Source: Atopobiaceae bacterium
GTDB lineage: Bacteria; Actinomycetota; Coriobacteriia; Coriobacteriales; Atopobiaceae
NCBI GenBank assembly: GCA_017533825.1
Contig: JAFWIE010000036.1
Span: forward strand, 20,220 to 84,219
Length of the DNA stretch: 64,000 nt
Direction of reading: 5' to 3'
The notes below the pieces were generated by a model that saw only the letters and a list, made by a program, of their open reading frames with translations, searched no databases and was not told where the DNA came from. The position numbers and the translations under genes are program-made. Numbering within the stretch: the stretch's first letter is position 1; each line of letters opens with the position of its first letter. Positions 45,613-57,325 of this stretch are shown here, in pieces.

Positions 45613-45728
45613 GGCGCGCTCCTTCGACGGGGGAGTTGGCTAGCAGCGTAAATATAGTATCTCATTTGACAATGTGAGCGTATCACAACGGGCATTAGAG
45701 AGGGGCTCTGCCGTTTCTGTGAGACGAT

Positions 45729-45813
45729 CATGGTGCGCATCAGCTTTGGCATGTACAACACCGAGGATGAGGTGGACGTACTCGTGCAGGCCATCAGCGA
45801 CCTCGTCGGATAG
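45729..45813 (+). pseudogene. 27-codon C-terminal fragment of a class V aminotransferase / cysteine desulfurase
   Basis: The short frame reads MVRISFGMYNTEDEVDVL then VQAISDLVG and a TAG at 45811-45813. This is the ending of NifS/SufS-type class V aminotransferases. Nothing upstream encodes the rest of the enzyme, so it is a leftover from a deletion. The nested hairpin at 45810 starts at its stop codon and may be its old terminator. Confidence 0.6.
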
Positions 45814-45912
45814 GGTCCGCGAGAGAACTACCCCTTGCACACAAGAACTGCCCCTTGATGGACAGCCGACCATCAGGGGGCAGTTCTCCCGTGGATCCCC
45901 AGCGGACCCTAT
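45810..45912. terminator. nested double hairpin (about 100 bp)
   Basis: Outer arms ATAGGGTCCGC (45810-45820) and GCGGACCCTAT (45902-45912) pair perfectly. An inner 18-bp stem (45844-45861 with 45870-45887, one G-T) carries AGAACTGCCCC and GGGGCAGTTCT. AGAACT-CCCCTTG is repeated at 45824 and 45844. It lies 14 bp from the end of the convergent NADH oxidase gene, so it could terminate from both sides, but it is far more elaborate than needed. Confidence 0.6.
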
Positions 45913-45925
45913 GGGCTAGGTTTTG

Positions 45926-47269
45926 TTACTCGGCCTGCAGTGCCGCTACCGTCATGTAGTTGTACGGTGCGTTGAAGTGCGGCAAGAAGAAGATGTCGAG
46001 CAGTGCGAGCTCGTCGATGGTGACCTTGCGCTCCACGGCCAGGCTGAACATGTTGATGTTGCCGCTCATGTCGTAGGTGCTCGCGAGCTGGGCGCCGAGA
46101 ATCGCGCGCGTCTTGGCATCGTAGACGATCTTGATGGTGGTGTCGGGGTTGTCGTGCTCGACGAAAGGCGCCTTCTGGGGGCCAGTGACCGTGGTGGTCT
46201 TTACCTCGATGCCCGCGCGCTTGGCAGCGGACTCGGTGAGGCCGGTCGAGACCATCTTGAGGTCAAAGATGCAGATGCCGCTGGAGCCCTGCACGCCGGG
46301 GGTCTCGAGCGCGGTGCCGCCGATGTTGTGGCCGGCCACGATGCCCGAGCGCACGGCGTTGGAGGCCAGTGCGATGTAGCCCGGCGCGCCGTCGAGGCCG
46401 TTGTTGAAGATGGTCGCGCAGTCGCCGACGGCATACACGTCGGGGATGCTTGTCTGCTGGTGACGGTCGACCAGGATGGCGCCGTTGGTGTGGAGCTTCA
46501 TGCCGCTCTCGGCCACGAGCGTGTTGTTGGGACGGAAGCCGATGCAGACGCACACCATGTCTACGTCGTAGGCGCCCTTGTCGGTGACGAGCTTCGTGAC
46601 CTTGCCGTCAACGCCCTCGAAGTGGTCGACGCCCTCGCCATAGTGCGCCTCGATGCCGTTGTCCTCGAGGTTCTTTGCCATGAGCTCGGAGAACTCAGGG
46701 TCGAAGTTGTTTGCCATGCAGGTGGGGGCCATGTCCACAAGCAGCGTGTGGCGCCCGTTGCGCTGGAAGGCCTCGGCGAGCTCGACGCCGATGTAGCCTG
46801 CGCCCACCACGGCCACGGTCTTGATGTCGGGGTTCTTGAGCTTCTCGACAACTTCTGCCGCGTTCTGGAAGAGCTTCACCTGCTGGATGTTCTCGAGGTC
46901 GCCGCCCTCGAAGCGTGGAATGATGGGCAGCGAACCGGTGGCCAAGACGAGCTTGTCGTACGGCTCGGCATAGGCGGTGCCGTCGGCGCCCGTGGCGTAG
47001 ACTACCTTGGCATCGAAGTCGATGCGGTCGACCGGGGTCTCCATGTGGATGGTGGCACCCTTGGCCTCGAATTGCTCCTTGGTCTGATAGAAGAGTCCGT
47101 CGGGACCGCTGATTTGCCCGCCGATCCAGAGGGCCATGCCACAGCCAAGGAAGCTGATGTTGGAGTTGGCGTCAAAGGCGACGACCTCGTTGCCTTGGTA
47201 GTTGTCGAGGATGGTGTTTATGGTGGCCGTTCCGGCGTGATTGGCTCCCACGACGACGATCTTGCTCAT
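45926..47269 (-). CDS. NADH oxidase (flavin disulfide reductase family), 447 aa
   Basis: AGGAGG precedes the ATG at 47269. The N-terminal FAD-binding motif is VVVGANHAGTATINTI. The redox-active Cys lies in SNISFLGCGMALW (about residue 43), as in NADH oxidase, NADH peroxidase and CoA-disulfide reductase. A second nucleotide-binding motif is VAVVGAGYIGVELAEAF, and the FAD C-motif is SIPDVYAVGDCA. Length and motifs fit a water-forming NADH oxidase, which lets an anaerobe detoxify oxygen and recycle NAD+. It faces the enoate reductase gene across a 260-bp divergent promoter region, where no clear operator is visible. Confidence 0.88.
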   Translation of the reverse strand: MSKIVVVGANHAGTATINTILDNYQGNEVVAFDANSNISFLGCGMALWIGGQISGPDGLFYQTKEQFEAKGATIHMETPVDRIDFDAKVVYATGADGTAYAEPYDKLVLATGSLPIIPRFEGGDLENIQQVKLFQNAAEVVEKLKNPDIKTVAVVGAGYIGVELAEAFQRNGRHTLLVDMAPTCMANNFDPEFSELMAKNLEDNGIEAHYGEGVDHFEGVDGKVTKLVTDKGAYDVDMVCVCIGFRPNNTLVAESGMKLHTNGAILVDRHQQTSIPDVYAVGDCATIFNNGLDGAPGYIALASNAVRSGIVAGHNIGGTALETPGVQGSSGICIFDLKMVSTGLTESAAKRAGIEVKTTTVTGPQKAPFVEHDNPDTTIKIVYDAKTRAILGAQLASTYDMSGNINMFSLAVERKVTIDELALLDIFFLPHFNAPYNYMTVAALQAE

Positions 47270-47529
47270 AGGTTTGCCTCCTAATGGGTGATGCCGACAG
47301 ATGCGAATATATCAATATTACGTGAAGGTTCTTGTCGCGCACACAGCGTGTCGGCAAAGGGCTTTCGCGTGGGGGATTTCATGCAGGGTGGTTGAGTTGC
47401 AAGCTCATCCGGCGCATTCTTCACGCAGGGTTCCCGCCGAAAAGCTTCTCTTCGCGCGTGGGTAACCTCCTGCGCGAAATCGTATGATGATGACAGGGGT
47501 AGTGAAAACCACAAGGAGAGGAGTGCCGC

Positions 47530-49491
47530 ATGTACGAGAAGCTCTTTGAGCCCGTGAGGATCAACGGCATGGAGGTGCCGAACCGGCTCGTCTTTGAGCC
47601 GATGGGCAACTACTACGCTGAGCTCAATGGCGACGCGAGCCAGCGCGACTGTGACTTCTACGCCGCTCGCGGTGCCGGCGGTTGCGGGTTGGTCATCACC
47701 GAGGTCTGTTCGGTCAACCGCACGACGGGTCGTGGCGATGCGCGCAACTTGGTCATCGACAACGACGAAGCCATTCCCAGCTTCCGCAAGATGGCCGAGG
47801 CAACGCAGGCCACCGGGGCTAAGTTCGCTGTGGAGATCTATCATCCCGGCTGCCAGGGCGTGCCGCCGCTCTGCGTGGACGGCATGACCGTGAGCCCGTC
47901 GGGTCAGGCATCCAAGCTGACGAACGCACCGACTCGCGCGCTCGCGCACGACGAGGTTCTCGCCGTAATCGATGACTTCATCCAGGCGGGCATCCGCGTC
48001 TGGAAGAGCGGCGCCGATGCCGTCGAGCTGCACGCCGCTCACGGCTATCTCCTGTGCCAGTTCCTGAGTCCCTATACGAACCATCGCGAGGACGAGTTCG
48101 GTGGGAGCGTGGAGGGGCGCGCCGAGATCGTGCGCCGCATCATCCAGGGCATTCGCGAGGGCACATCTCCTGAGTGGCCGATCCTCGTGCGCCTCTCTGC
48201 CGACGAGTACATGCGCATGGTCGGCATCGACGACGGCATCACGTTGCCGCTTGCCGTGGAGTACTGCAAGCTCTTTGAGGCGTGGGGAGCAGACGCCATC
48301 GACGTGAGCGCTGGCAACTACGAGACCATGAACTGGGCGTGGGAGCCCGTGGGCTTCGACGAGGGCTGGAAGAGTGAGAATGGCAAGACCATCGCCGCTG
48401 CCGTGAGCATTCCCGTGATCGCGTGTTCCGTAGTGCGCCATCCCCAGACCGCGCTTGACCTCGTGGATGGGGGCGTGGCCATGGTGGGATCCGCGCGCCA
48501 GTTCTTTGCCGATCCTGAGTGGGGCAACAAGGTGCGTGACGGGCGTGCGAACGAGATTCGCCCCTGCATCAGCTGCATGCGCTGCATCGAGAGCCTGATG
48601 GCGGCTCATGAGGACCCCTTCACTCCGATGGTGTGCTCGGTGAATCCCGAAGCCGGCCGCGAGTGCGACCTTGCCGCGCTCGAGAAAGACGGCGCGGGGC
48701 GTCCTGTGGTCGTGGTCGGCTCCGGTCCTGCTGGCCTCGAGGCCGCCAAGGTCCTCGGGTTGCGCGGGTTTGAGGTCACCGTGCTCGAGCGTGCCGAGCG
48801 CGTGGGTGGCCAGCTCGTCTTTGCCGCCAAGCCGCCCAAGAAGTGGCGCTTGGACTGGCTGATCGAGTACTACCAGACGGTCCTCGCGCAGCTGCCGGTG
48901 ACGATTCGCACGGGCGTCGAGGCGACGGCCGAGGAGGTCGCGGCGCTGAATCCCGTCGCCGTGGTGTGGGCAGCAGGATCCGAACCGGTCAAGCCTGCGT
49001 CGATTCCGGGACTCGAGAGCGAGTTCGTGCTCACCCCGCCCGAGGCCATCATGGCTGATCCCGCACTCGAGGGCGAGAACGTCGTGGTCGTGGGTTCGGG
49101 CATGACGGGCATCGAGGTCGCAGAGATGCTCAGCTCGAAGCAGGGCTGTCATGTGGAGCTCTACGAGATGGTGGATCAGATCGGACCGGGCATCTTCTTC
49201 CAGAACATGATTGACATCATGGGTCGCCTCGGCCAGACGGATACCGGCATGCATCCGGGTCACAAGCTGCTCGAGGTTGCCGACAAGGTCGCGGTCTTTG
49301 AGGCGAAGGACGGCCAGCGGGTCGAGGTCCCGTTCGATCATCTGGTCCTGAGCTTAGGCATGCGCCCGACGGCCGCGCCCTCTTGGACGGAGGAACTGGG
49401 CGTTCCCGTGATCGTGGCTGGTGATGCGGGTGGGGTCGGCCGCATCCAGGAGGCTGTGACGGGAGGACATGACGCCGCTCGTGCCGTCTAG
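47530..49491 (+). CDS. old-yellow-enzyme / 2,4-dienoyl-CoA reductase type flavin Fe-S oxidoreductase, 653 aa
   Basis: The gene starts with an ATG after GGAGAGGAG. Residues 1-345 form the FMN-binding barrel (NRLVFEPMGNYY, HAAHGYLLCQFLSP, FGGSVEGRAEIV). Four Cys in CISCMRCIE and VCSVNP near 340-370 bind a 4Fe-4S cluster. Residues about 385-653 give the FAD and NAD(P) domains (VVVVGSGPAGLEAAKVL, VVVVGSGMTGIEVAEML, VIVAGDAGGVGRIQEAV). Enzymes of this build reduce C=C bonds next to carbonyls, including dienoyl-CoA and bile-acid intermediates (BaiCD-like). The true substrate here is open. It is divergent from the NADH oxidase gene. Confidence 0.88.
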   Translation: MYEKLFEPVRINGMEVPNRLVFEPMGNYYAELNGDASQRDCDFYAARGAGGCGLVITEVCSVNRTTGRGDARNLVIDNDEAIPSFRKMAEATQATGAKFAVEIYHPGCQGVPPLCVDGMTVSPSGQASKLTNAPTRALAHDEVLAVIDDFIQAGIRVWKSGADAVELHAAHGYLLCQFLSPYTNHREDEFGGSVEGRAEIVRRIIQGIREGTSPEWPILVRLSADEYMRMVGIDDGITLPLAVEYCKLFEAWGADAIDVSAGNYETMNWAWEPVGFDEGWKSENGKTIAAAVSIPVIACSVVRHPQTALDLVDGGVAMVGSARQFFADPEWGNKVRDGRANEIRPCISCMRCIESLMAAHEDPFTPMVCSVNPEAGRECDLAALEKDGAGRPVVVVGSGPAGLEAAKVLGLRGFEVTVLERAERVGGQLVFAAKPPKKWRLDWLIEYYQTVLAQLPVTIRTGVEATAEEVAALNPVAVVWAAGSEPVKPASIPGLESEFVLTPPEAIMADPALEGENVVVVGSGMTGIEVAEMLSSKQGCHVELYEMVDQIGPGIFFQNMIDIMGRLGQTDTGMHPGHKLLEVADKVAVFEAKDGQRVEVPFDHLVLSLGMRPTAAPSWTEELGVPVIVAGDAGGVGRIQEAVTGGHDAARAV

Positions 49492-49583
49492 GCACCGGGC
49501 AAAGTGGGGTGGCCCAATTCCTAGTGTCGCAAAACAGGCCCGAAGGGGACGGTTCCTGGAGGGCCACTCCCGCGGGCCACTCC

Positions 49584-50774
49584 TCAGCGGTGGCTGGCAA
49601 AGACGAGGTCGTCGGCGTTCTTGCGCACGCGTTCGACGATGTGGTCGATGCGTAGCGGGGGGATGTTTGGGTTCGTCCGCAACGTGTCGCCCACGAAGTC
49701 GCCGAAGTCGGCCAGTGGCTCGGGGCGCACCCACCCGAGGTGACCCACAAACAGCATGAGCTGGTCGTAGGGGCGCATGCCGTCATACTTGAAGGGCTTG
49801 GCCACGTACTTGAAGTCGATAGGGAGCTCGAGCTGCTGGGCGTCGGACCACAGGCACGATCCCGTGTCGAAGATTGGCGCCAGCCTCGTGCCCGCAAGCG
49901 TCGTCACGTTACGCATCACGCCGAAGTTGCGCCAGTGCCGGTCGCGGTTGGCCAGGACGTAGTCGCAGCCAAACATCTGGGCGAGGCTGCCCATCACGCC
50001 TGTGATGCCCAACTCCTCGCAGCAACGCACGTAGAACATGAGGTCGCTCTCGTTGTTTTTCTGCTTTCGCTTGCGGATAAGGTCGTAAGCGCTGATGAGT
50101 TCTTCGTCTGCGGCCAGCATGTTGTCGCAGGCGCTGTACACGCGACGGTCCTCGGTGAGGAGGCTGTACTCCACGTAGGTTCCTGGCTCCAGCAGGCGAC
50201 GATGCAGCTCGGTCGCGATGACCTCGTTGTAGGGCTCTTGGTTCGCAAAACCCACGCCCGCCTTCACGAGCACACGCCTGCCATTGATGATCTTCCACTT
50301 CTTGCGCAGGTCGCCGCCCAAGGTGCTGTTTGGCGACGTGAGGTTCATCGAGCCATAGTCCAGGTCGGATGACGAAGGGCTCGAGTCCTGCCCCAGTGTG
50401 AGGAAGCCCAGGTCGTCCGAGAAGTCGTTGTCAAAGAAGTTGATGTCCTCCCATCGTTGGGGCGCATCGACGTCGTCAATCCAATACCGATCGGAGAGCG
50501 AGAGACCGAAGTTCTTCTCAGCGAGTACGAGGGTACTCTCGAGCCGCAGGTTGTCGAGCAGGCGCGACACCTGCTCGCGCGAGGCGGGAATCGCCCGATG
50601 CCGCCACCAGTAGTTGAGGTCTCGCTTGCTCACGTTGCCGCGTTCGTCAAAGAGGCTGGGCGGCGCATAGGCGGGGTTATGGCACGTTATGATTCGGGTG
50701 GCGGCATGTACCTCCAGGTCGTATTCGAACTCGAGCACGGGCACGGTCTTGTTCATCAGGCGATAGCGCGGCAT
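49584..50774 (-). CDS. HipA-like kinase family protein, 396 aa
   Basis: The ATG at 50774 follows GAGGAGTCC; the in-frame extension to 50807 is unlikely. The C-terminal half has the HipA-type catalytic segment YVLANRDRHWRNFGVMRN followed by APIFDTGSCLW (the metal-binding Asp), and an upstream VKAGVGF phosphate-loop-like segment near residue 185. The N-terminal 150 residues are not the usual HipA N-domain and include a Trp/Arg-rich stretch. HipA kinases phosphorylate glutamyl-tRNA synthetase or other targets and are normally restrained by HipB. No hipB-like gene lies next to this one, so it may not be a classical toxin. Confidence 0.65.
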   Translation of the reverse strand: MPRYRLMNKTVPVLEFEYDLEVHAATRIITCHNPAYAPPSLFDERGNVSKRDLNYWWRHRAIPASREQVSRLLDNLRLESTLVLAEKNFGLSLSDRYWIDDVDAPQRWEDINFFDNDFSDDLGFLTLGQDSSPSSSDLDYGSMNLTSPNSTLGGDLRKKWKIINGRRVLVKAGVGFANQEPYNEVIATELHRRLLEPGTYVEYSLLTEDRRVYSACDNMLAADEELISAYDLIRKRKQKNNESDLMFYVRCCEELGITGVMGSLAQMFGCDYVLANRDRHWRNFGVMRNVTTLAGTRLAPIFDTGSCLWSDAQQLELPIDFKYVAKPFKYDGMRPYDQLMLFVGHLGWVRPEPLADFGDFVGDTLRTNPNIPPLRIDHIVERVRKNADDLVFASHR

Positions 50775-50941
50775 GAGGACTCCTCGGACACCGACCAAAG
50801 GGGGCATACGGATATATTACGAGGAAGTCACCTCTTCTGTGCGGCACATTGGGAGTCTGGCGGGGACCGCCCACTTGTCATACCTTCGCAAAACGCTACA
50901 CTTGCTTCTGCACGAGATTCCCATCGCAAGGAGGACGAACC

Positions 50942-53960
<3,019 letters not shown>

Positions 53961-54051
53961 AACGACAAAGCCCCCTACAAGTCCCACCTCGTCTTCGGCT
54001 GCCAATACGCTACGTGCATTATACGCAAATGAGACGACTCCTAACTTGGTC

Positions 54052-54085
54052 GGTGACTTGCTGGGTGACTTGCTGGGTGACTTGG
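54052..54085 (+). repeat. 12-bp tandem repeat GGTGACTTGCTG
   Basis: Two perfect copies (54052-54063, 54064-54075) and a third partial one (54076-54085) lie in the 282-bp gap between the GH1 gene and the Lys-Ser-Asp-repeat gene. A small palindrome, CGGAG-GAATT-CTCCG (54153-54167), is the only other feature there. Confidence 0.85.
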
Positions 54086-54242
54086 TCGGCCGATTGCGCC
54101 TCTGTTTTCTCCTGCGGCTTGACACTTTTGTGACACTCTTCTCGCAGTTGCACGGAGGAATTCTCCGCGGTCTGCCCGTAAGCTTGTAATCGTCGGGACG
54201 CGATTCCCCGAGACGCAGAGACACAGTGCAGAGGAGGATTCC

Positions 54243-55034
54243 ATGAGACACACGAACGAGAAGACCGACAGGCTGTTTACCTTCACGGAGAGGATTGTGG
54301 GCATCGCTTTGGGCCTTGCCTTGGGCGCGACGATGATTGCGACGCCCGTCTTCGCCGCCGAGTGGCTGCAGGCGGAAGATGTGGCGGTGGAGCAGAAGAC
54401 TGACACCACCACGAAGTCCGACACTACCGCGACCAAGAGCGACACCGCGACCAAGAGCGACACCACGACCAAGTCCGACGCGACCAAGTCCGATGCGACC
54501 AAGAGCGACACCACCACGAAGTCCGACGACACCGCGACCAAGTCCGACGACGCAACGTCGAAGGGCAACAAGCGTCAGGACGAGGATCTCGAGGGACTCA
54601 CTGACGCCGAGCGCGAAGAATACAACGCCCTGCGCGAGAAGCGCAGACAGCTCGGTGAGGGTGAGCACCTCTCCGACGCAGACAAGAATCGCCTGAAGGA
54701 GCTCAAAGAGAAGGCCTTCTTGGCAAAGATGGAAGCGACCCTCTCGGCAGACGAGTACGCAGAGTTCAAGAAGCTCTACGACAAGGACGCTGCCGCGCAG
54801 GACAAGGTCGACGAGATTCTCGAGAGCGAAGGCCTGACGGATGAGGAGCAGACGCGCTACGACGAGCTCGAGTCGAAGGTCTATGGCGACAGGCATGATC
54901 GCCACGGCGGGCGTGGTGACCACGGCGGTCGTGGCGGATCGGGCAAGCCGTCGAAGGGTGCCGCCTCGAGCAGCTCTCAGGACTCGTCGGCGTCGACAGA
55001 TTCGTCTGCCAAGGACGACACGTCTGATTCGTAG
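54243..55034 (+). CDS. secreted Thr/Lys/Ser/Asp-repeat protein, 263 aa
   Basis: GAGGAGG lies close before the ATG. A signal peptide (hydrophobic GIALGLALGATMIATPV) ends in FAAEW, probably cut after A-x-A. Residues about 45-105 are a low-complexity run of about ten TKSD or TKSDT units in variable phase. A helical charged region (about 107-215) follows with two related segments, LTDAEREEYNALREKRR and LTDEEQTRYDELESK, that look like a duplicated EF-hand-like or coiled helix pair. The tail is His/Gly/Arg-rich then Ser-rich. No anchor is seen, so it is probably released or wall-associated by charge. It sits just upstream of a two-component system. I assign no function. Confidence 0.75.
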   Translation: MRHTNEKTDRLFTFTERIVGIALGLALGATMIATPVFAAEWLQAEDVAVEQKTDTTTKSDTTATKSDTATKSDTTTKSDATKSDATKSDTTTKSDDTATKSDDATSKGNKRQDEDLEGLTDAEREEYNALREKRRQLGEGEHLSDADKNRLKELKEKAFLAKMEATLSADEYAEFKKLYDKDAAAQDKVDEILESEGLTDEEQTRYDELESKVYGDRHDRHGGRGDHGGRGGSGKPSKGAASSSSQDSSASTDSSAKDDTSDS

Positions 55035-55130
55035 GCAAAGGCGTAGACTAGACGACACATGGCACAACACGCGGGCGGAAGCGCGGAGAGCGTGCTTCCG
55101 CCCCCTTAGTATCGACGTCGAGGAGTGACA

Positions 55131-55841
55131 ATGGCCCAACTCATCTATCTTGCGGACGACGACCCGTCGCTGCTTGACGTGTTCGGCGCGTTCTTGGAGT
55201 CGGCCGGCTATGAGGTGGGCCTCTTCCCCACGGGAGACGAACTCATGGAGGCGTTTGCCCAGCATGAGGCCGACCTTGTGGTGCTCGACGTCATGATGCC
55301 CGGAACAGACGGCCTGACGGTCTGTCGGAACTTGCGCGCCATCTCCGACGTTCCCATCGTCATTCTCACCGCCCGTGATTCCGAGATGGATTACCTGCAA
55401 GGGCTAGCCATCGGTGGCGACGACTACATCGCGAAGCCGTTCTCGCCCGCCATGCTGGTGATGCGGGTGAAGGCGCTGCTCAGGCGCGTGGACATGGGCA
55501 AGGCGCGCAGCCAGAGCGAGGTGCTTGCATACGGTGACGTCACGTTGAGCGAAGAAGCACATGAAGTGCGCGTGGGCAAGCGCCGGCTCGATTTGACGAT
55601 GAACGAGTTCGCGCTGCTGCGGTGCCTGCTTGCCGCAGGCGGGCAGCCCGTCTCGCGCGATGTGCTCCTCTCTGACGTGTGGGGCATTACGGTTGAGGTC
55701 GAGACGCGCGTGGTGGACGAGTGCGTCCGGCGCGTGCGCGCAAAGCTGCGCGGCATGGCGAGCTGCGTAGGCATTAAGGCCGTGTGGGGGTATGGGTATC
55801 GCCTGGTGGGTGGCGAGTCCGAAGATGCGGAGACGGCTTGA
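55131..55841 (+). CDS. OmpR-family response regulator, 236 aa
   Basis: The ATG at 55131 follows GAGGAG; a GTG two codons earlier is less likely. The receiver domain has LADDDPS, the phospho-acceptor in LVVLDVMMPG (about residue 53), LTARD and IAKPF. The winged helix has LTMNEFALLRCLL and RVVDECVRRVRAKL, ending GYGYRLVGG. Its stop overlaps the kinase start in TGATG, so the pair is coupled. The upstream Lys-Ser-Asp-repeat gene may belong to the same unit, 96 bp away. Confidence 0.92.
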   Translation: MAQLIYLADDDPSLLDVFGAFLESAGYEVGLFPTGDELMEAFAQHEADLVVLDVMMPGTDGLTVCRNLRAISDVPIVILTARDSEMDYLQGLAIGGDDYIAKPFSPAMLVMRVKALLRRVDMGKARSQSEVLAYGDVTLSEEAHEVRVGKRRLDLTMNEFALLRCLLAAGGQPVSRDVLLSDVWGITVEVETRVVDECVRRVRAKLRGMASCVGIKAVWGYGYRLVGGESEDAETA

Positions 55842-57070
55842 TGCGCGCGGAGATGTCGGCTCATCGGAGACTTGCCCTGCTCGGTGCCGTCGCCGTCGCG
55901 TTCTCTATGGCTGCGGCGCTTCTTGCGTTCAACGCGTTCGAGGAATGGCAGGTTCGCAGGGAGGCCGAGGCGTCATTGGAGGCCGCGCTCGGCTGGGAGG
56001 AGGGGGACAGCCCCCTTGCCTCGCGCGCGGTGGAGTATCTGACGCTCGATGAGGACTACCAGATCGTTCGCGGGGACCGGCCGTGGGCCTTCTCGATGGA
56101 TTACGAGTTGGCGGACTGGTGCAAAGATAACCTCGTGCTGGGTGTCACGCAGCGGGCGGAGCTCTCTGACACAATCTGTTACGTACGGGCGGCCGTTGAC
56201 GCGCGAAGAATCGGGGGCGCACGGTCGGAGAGCGGCGGACGCTCGGAAGGTGGACGCTCGGAAGGCGGCGGACGCTCGGAGAGCAACGAGCATGTGGGAC
56301 GTCGCGATGCTCTGATCGTCGCCTATGTGGATGTGACGGCGCAACGGGGGCTGGTATGGCTGGTAAATGCGGTCTTCGTGGGCATCGCGCTTCTCGGATC
56401 GGTGGCGGCGGGCTTTGCCGGACGGCGTGTCGGCCTACGCATCGAGGGTGTGGAGGCAGCGCGTACGCGCTTCTATCAGAACGTGTCGCACGAGCTCAAG
56501 ACGCCCTTGGCAGCGATTGGTGGCTATGCGGAGGGTATGGCCGAGGGCGTTGTGGAGCCAGCACACGCGGCCCCCGCCATCATGCGGGAGACGCGCCGCA
56601 TGAGCGACATGGTGGGGGAGCTGCTGGACCTCTCGCGCATCGAGGCGGGTGCCGTGAGCATCGAGCGCGTGCCCGTAGAGGTTGGCGACCTCGTGCAGGA
56701 TTGTCTCATGCCGTTTGAGGGACTGGTGCGTAAGCGCGGGCTCGACGTGAGGCTCTCCCTGGAAGCCGGGACGGTGAGCGCCGATCCCGATTTGCTTGGC
56801 CATGCGCTCGAGAACGTGCTCTCGAACGCCTTCCGTCATGCTGCGTCTGTGGTGGCCGTGGACTATGACGGCCGCTCGATTGTGGTGAAGAACGACGGGG
56901 ACCTGCCCGGGCCACAAGATGTCGAGCACCTATTCGATCGCTTCTTTACGACCTCGTCTGCAGGGACCGGCATCGGCCTTGCCCTCGCGCGCGAAATCGT
57001 GGAGCTCCATGGTTGGCACATCGACGCGCAGGTTGCCGACGACATGATGAGCGTCGCCATCCGCATGTAG
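55841..57070 (+). CDS. sensor histidine kinase with repeat-bearing outer loop, 409 aa
   Basis: The ATG overlaps the regulator's stop by one base. Membrane segments lie near residues 10-30 and 170-190. The loop between them ends in a low-complexity Gly-Arg-Ser-Glu stretch (RSEGGRSEGGGRSES, about 125-150) encoded by 9-15-bp repeats at about 56215-56290. HisKA follows with NVSHELKTPLAAIGGY, then HATPase with N box (LENVLSNAFRHA), VKNDGD, HLFDRFF and GTGIGLALA. It has no HAMP domain and a rather short ATPase end (DDMMSVAIRM). It is expected to signal to the adjacent regulator. Confidence 0.9.
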   Translation: MRAEMSAHRRLALLGAVAVAFSMAAALLAFNAFEEWQVRREAEASLEAALGWEEGDSPLASRAVEYLTLDEDYQIVRGDRPWAFSMDYELADWCKDNLVLGVTQRAELSDTICYVRAAVDARRIGGARSESGGRSEGGRSEGGGRSESNEHVGRRDALIVAYVDVTAQRGLVWLVNAVFVGIALLGSVAAGFAGRRVGLRIEGVEAARTRFYQNVSHELKTPLAAIGGYAEGMAEGVVEPAHAAPAIMRETRRMSDMVGELLDLSRIEAGAVSIERVPVEVGDLVQDCLMPFEGLVRKRGLDVRLSLEAGTVSADPDLLGHALENVLSNAFRHAASVVAVDYDGRSIVVKNDGDLPGPQDVEHLFDRFFTTSSAGTGIGLALAREIVELHGWHIDAQVADDMMSVAIRM

Positions 57071-57097
57071 CGCCTCTCGGGGTCTTGGGTCTACCTG

Positions 57098-57193
57098 CGA
57101 GTGTGCATTCTGCGCCATCACTTGTATGCATGTGCCTTTCTATCTGCAGATTCTCTCATCAAAAACTTTCCGTGCTTGCAGAATGTACACTCG
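57098..57193. promoter_or_regulatory. long-spaced inverted repeat upstream of the GH31 gene
   Basis: CGAGTGTGCATTCTGC (57098-57113) is the reverse complement of 57178-57193 but for one G-T pair, with 64 bases between. It lies 130 bp before the GH31 start. Such spacing fits two operator half-sites bridged by a looping regulator, or a large RNA stem. The rest of the 255-bp gap shows nothing else. Confidence 0.45.
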
Positions 57194-57325
57194 GCGGCAG
57201 ACTTGCTGCCGTTTTCGGACGGCCTGTCGATGGACCTCCTGCTGGTGCTCCAAGATGCTAAGCTGAGAGGTGTTGAGGCTGGCGTTGCGTCGTTCCCGAG
57301 TGCGGCCACAAGGGGAGGAGAGACC

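Noticed and set aside
45923..47284. 453-codon forward frame
   Set aside because: It mirrors the NADH oxidase gene exactly and shows no family motif.
47281..49341. 686-codon antisense reading frame
   Set aside because: It lies opposite the flavin Fe-S oxidoreductase gene and has low-complexity, His/Ala/Arg-rich sequence typical of a high-GC shadow frame.
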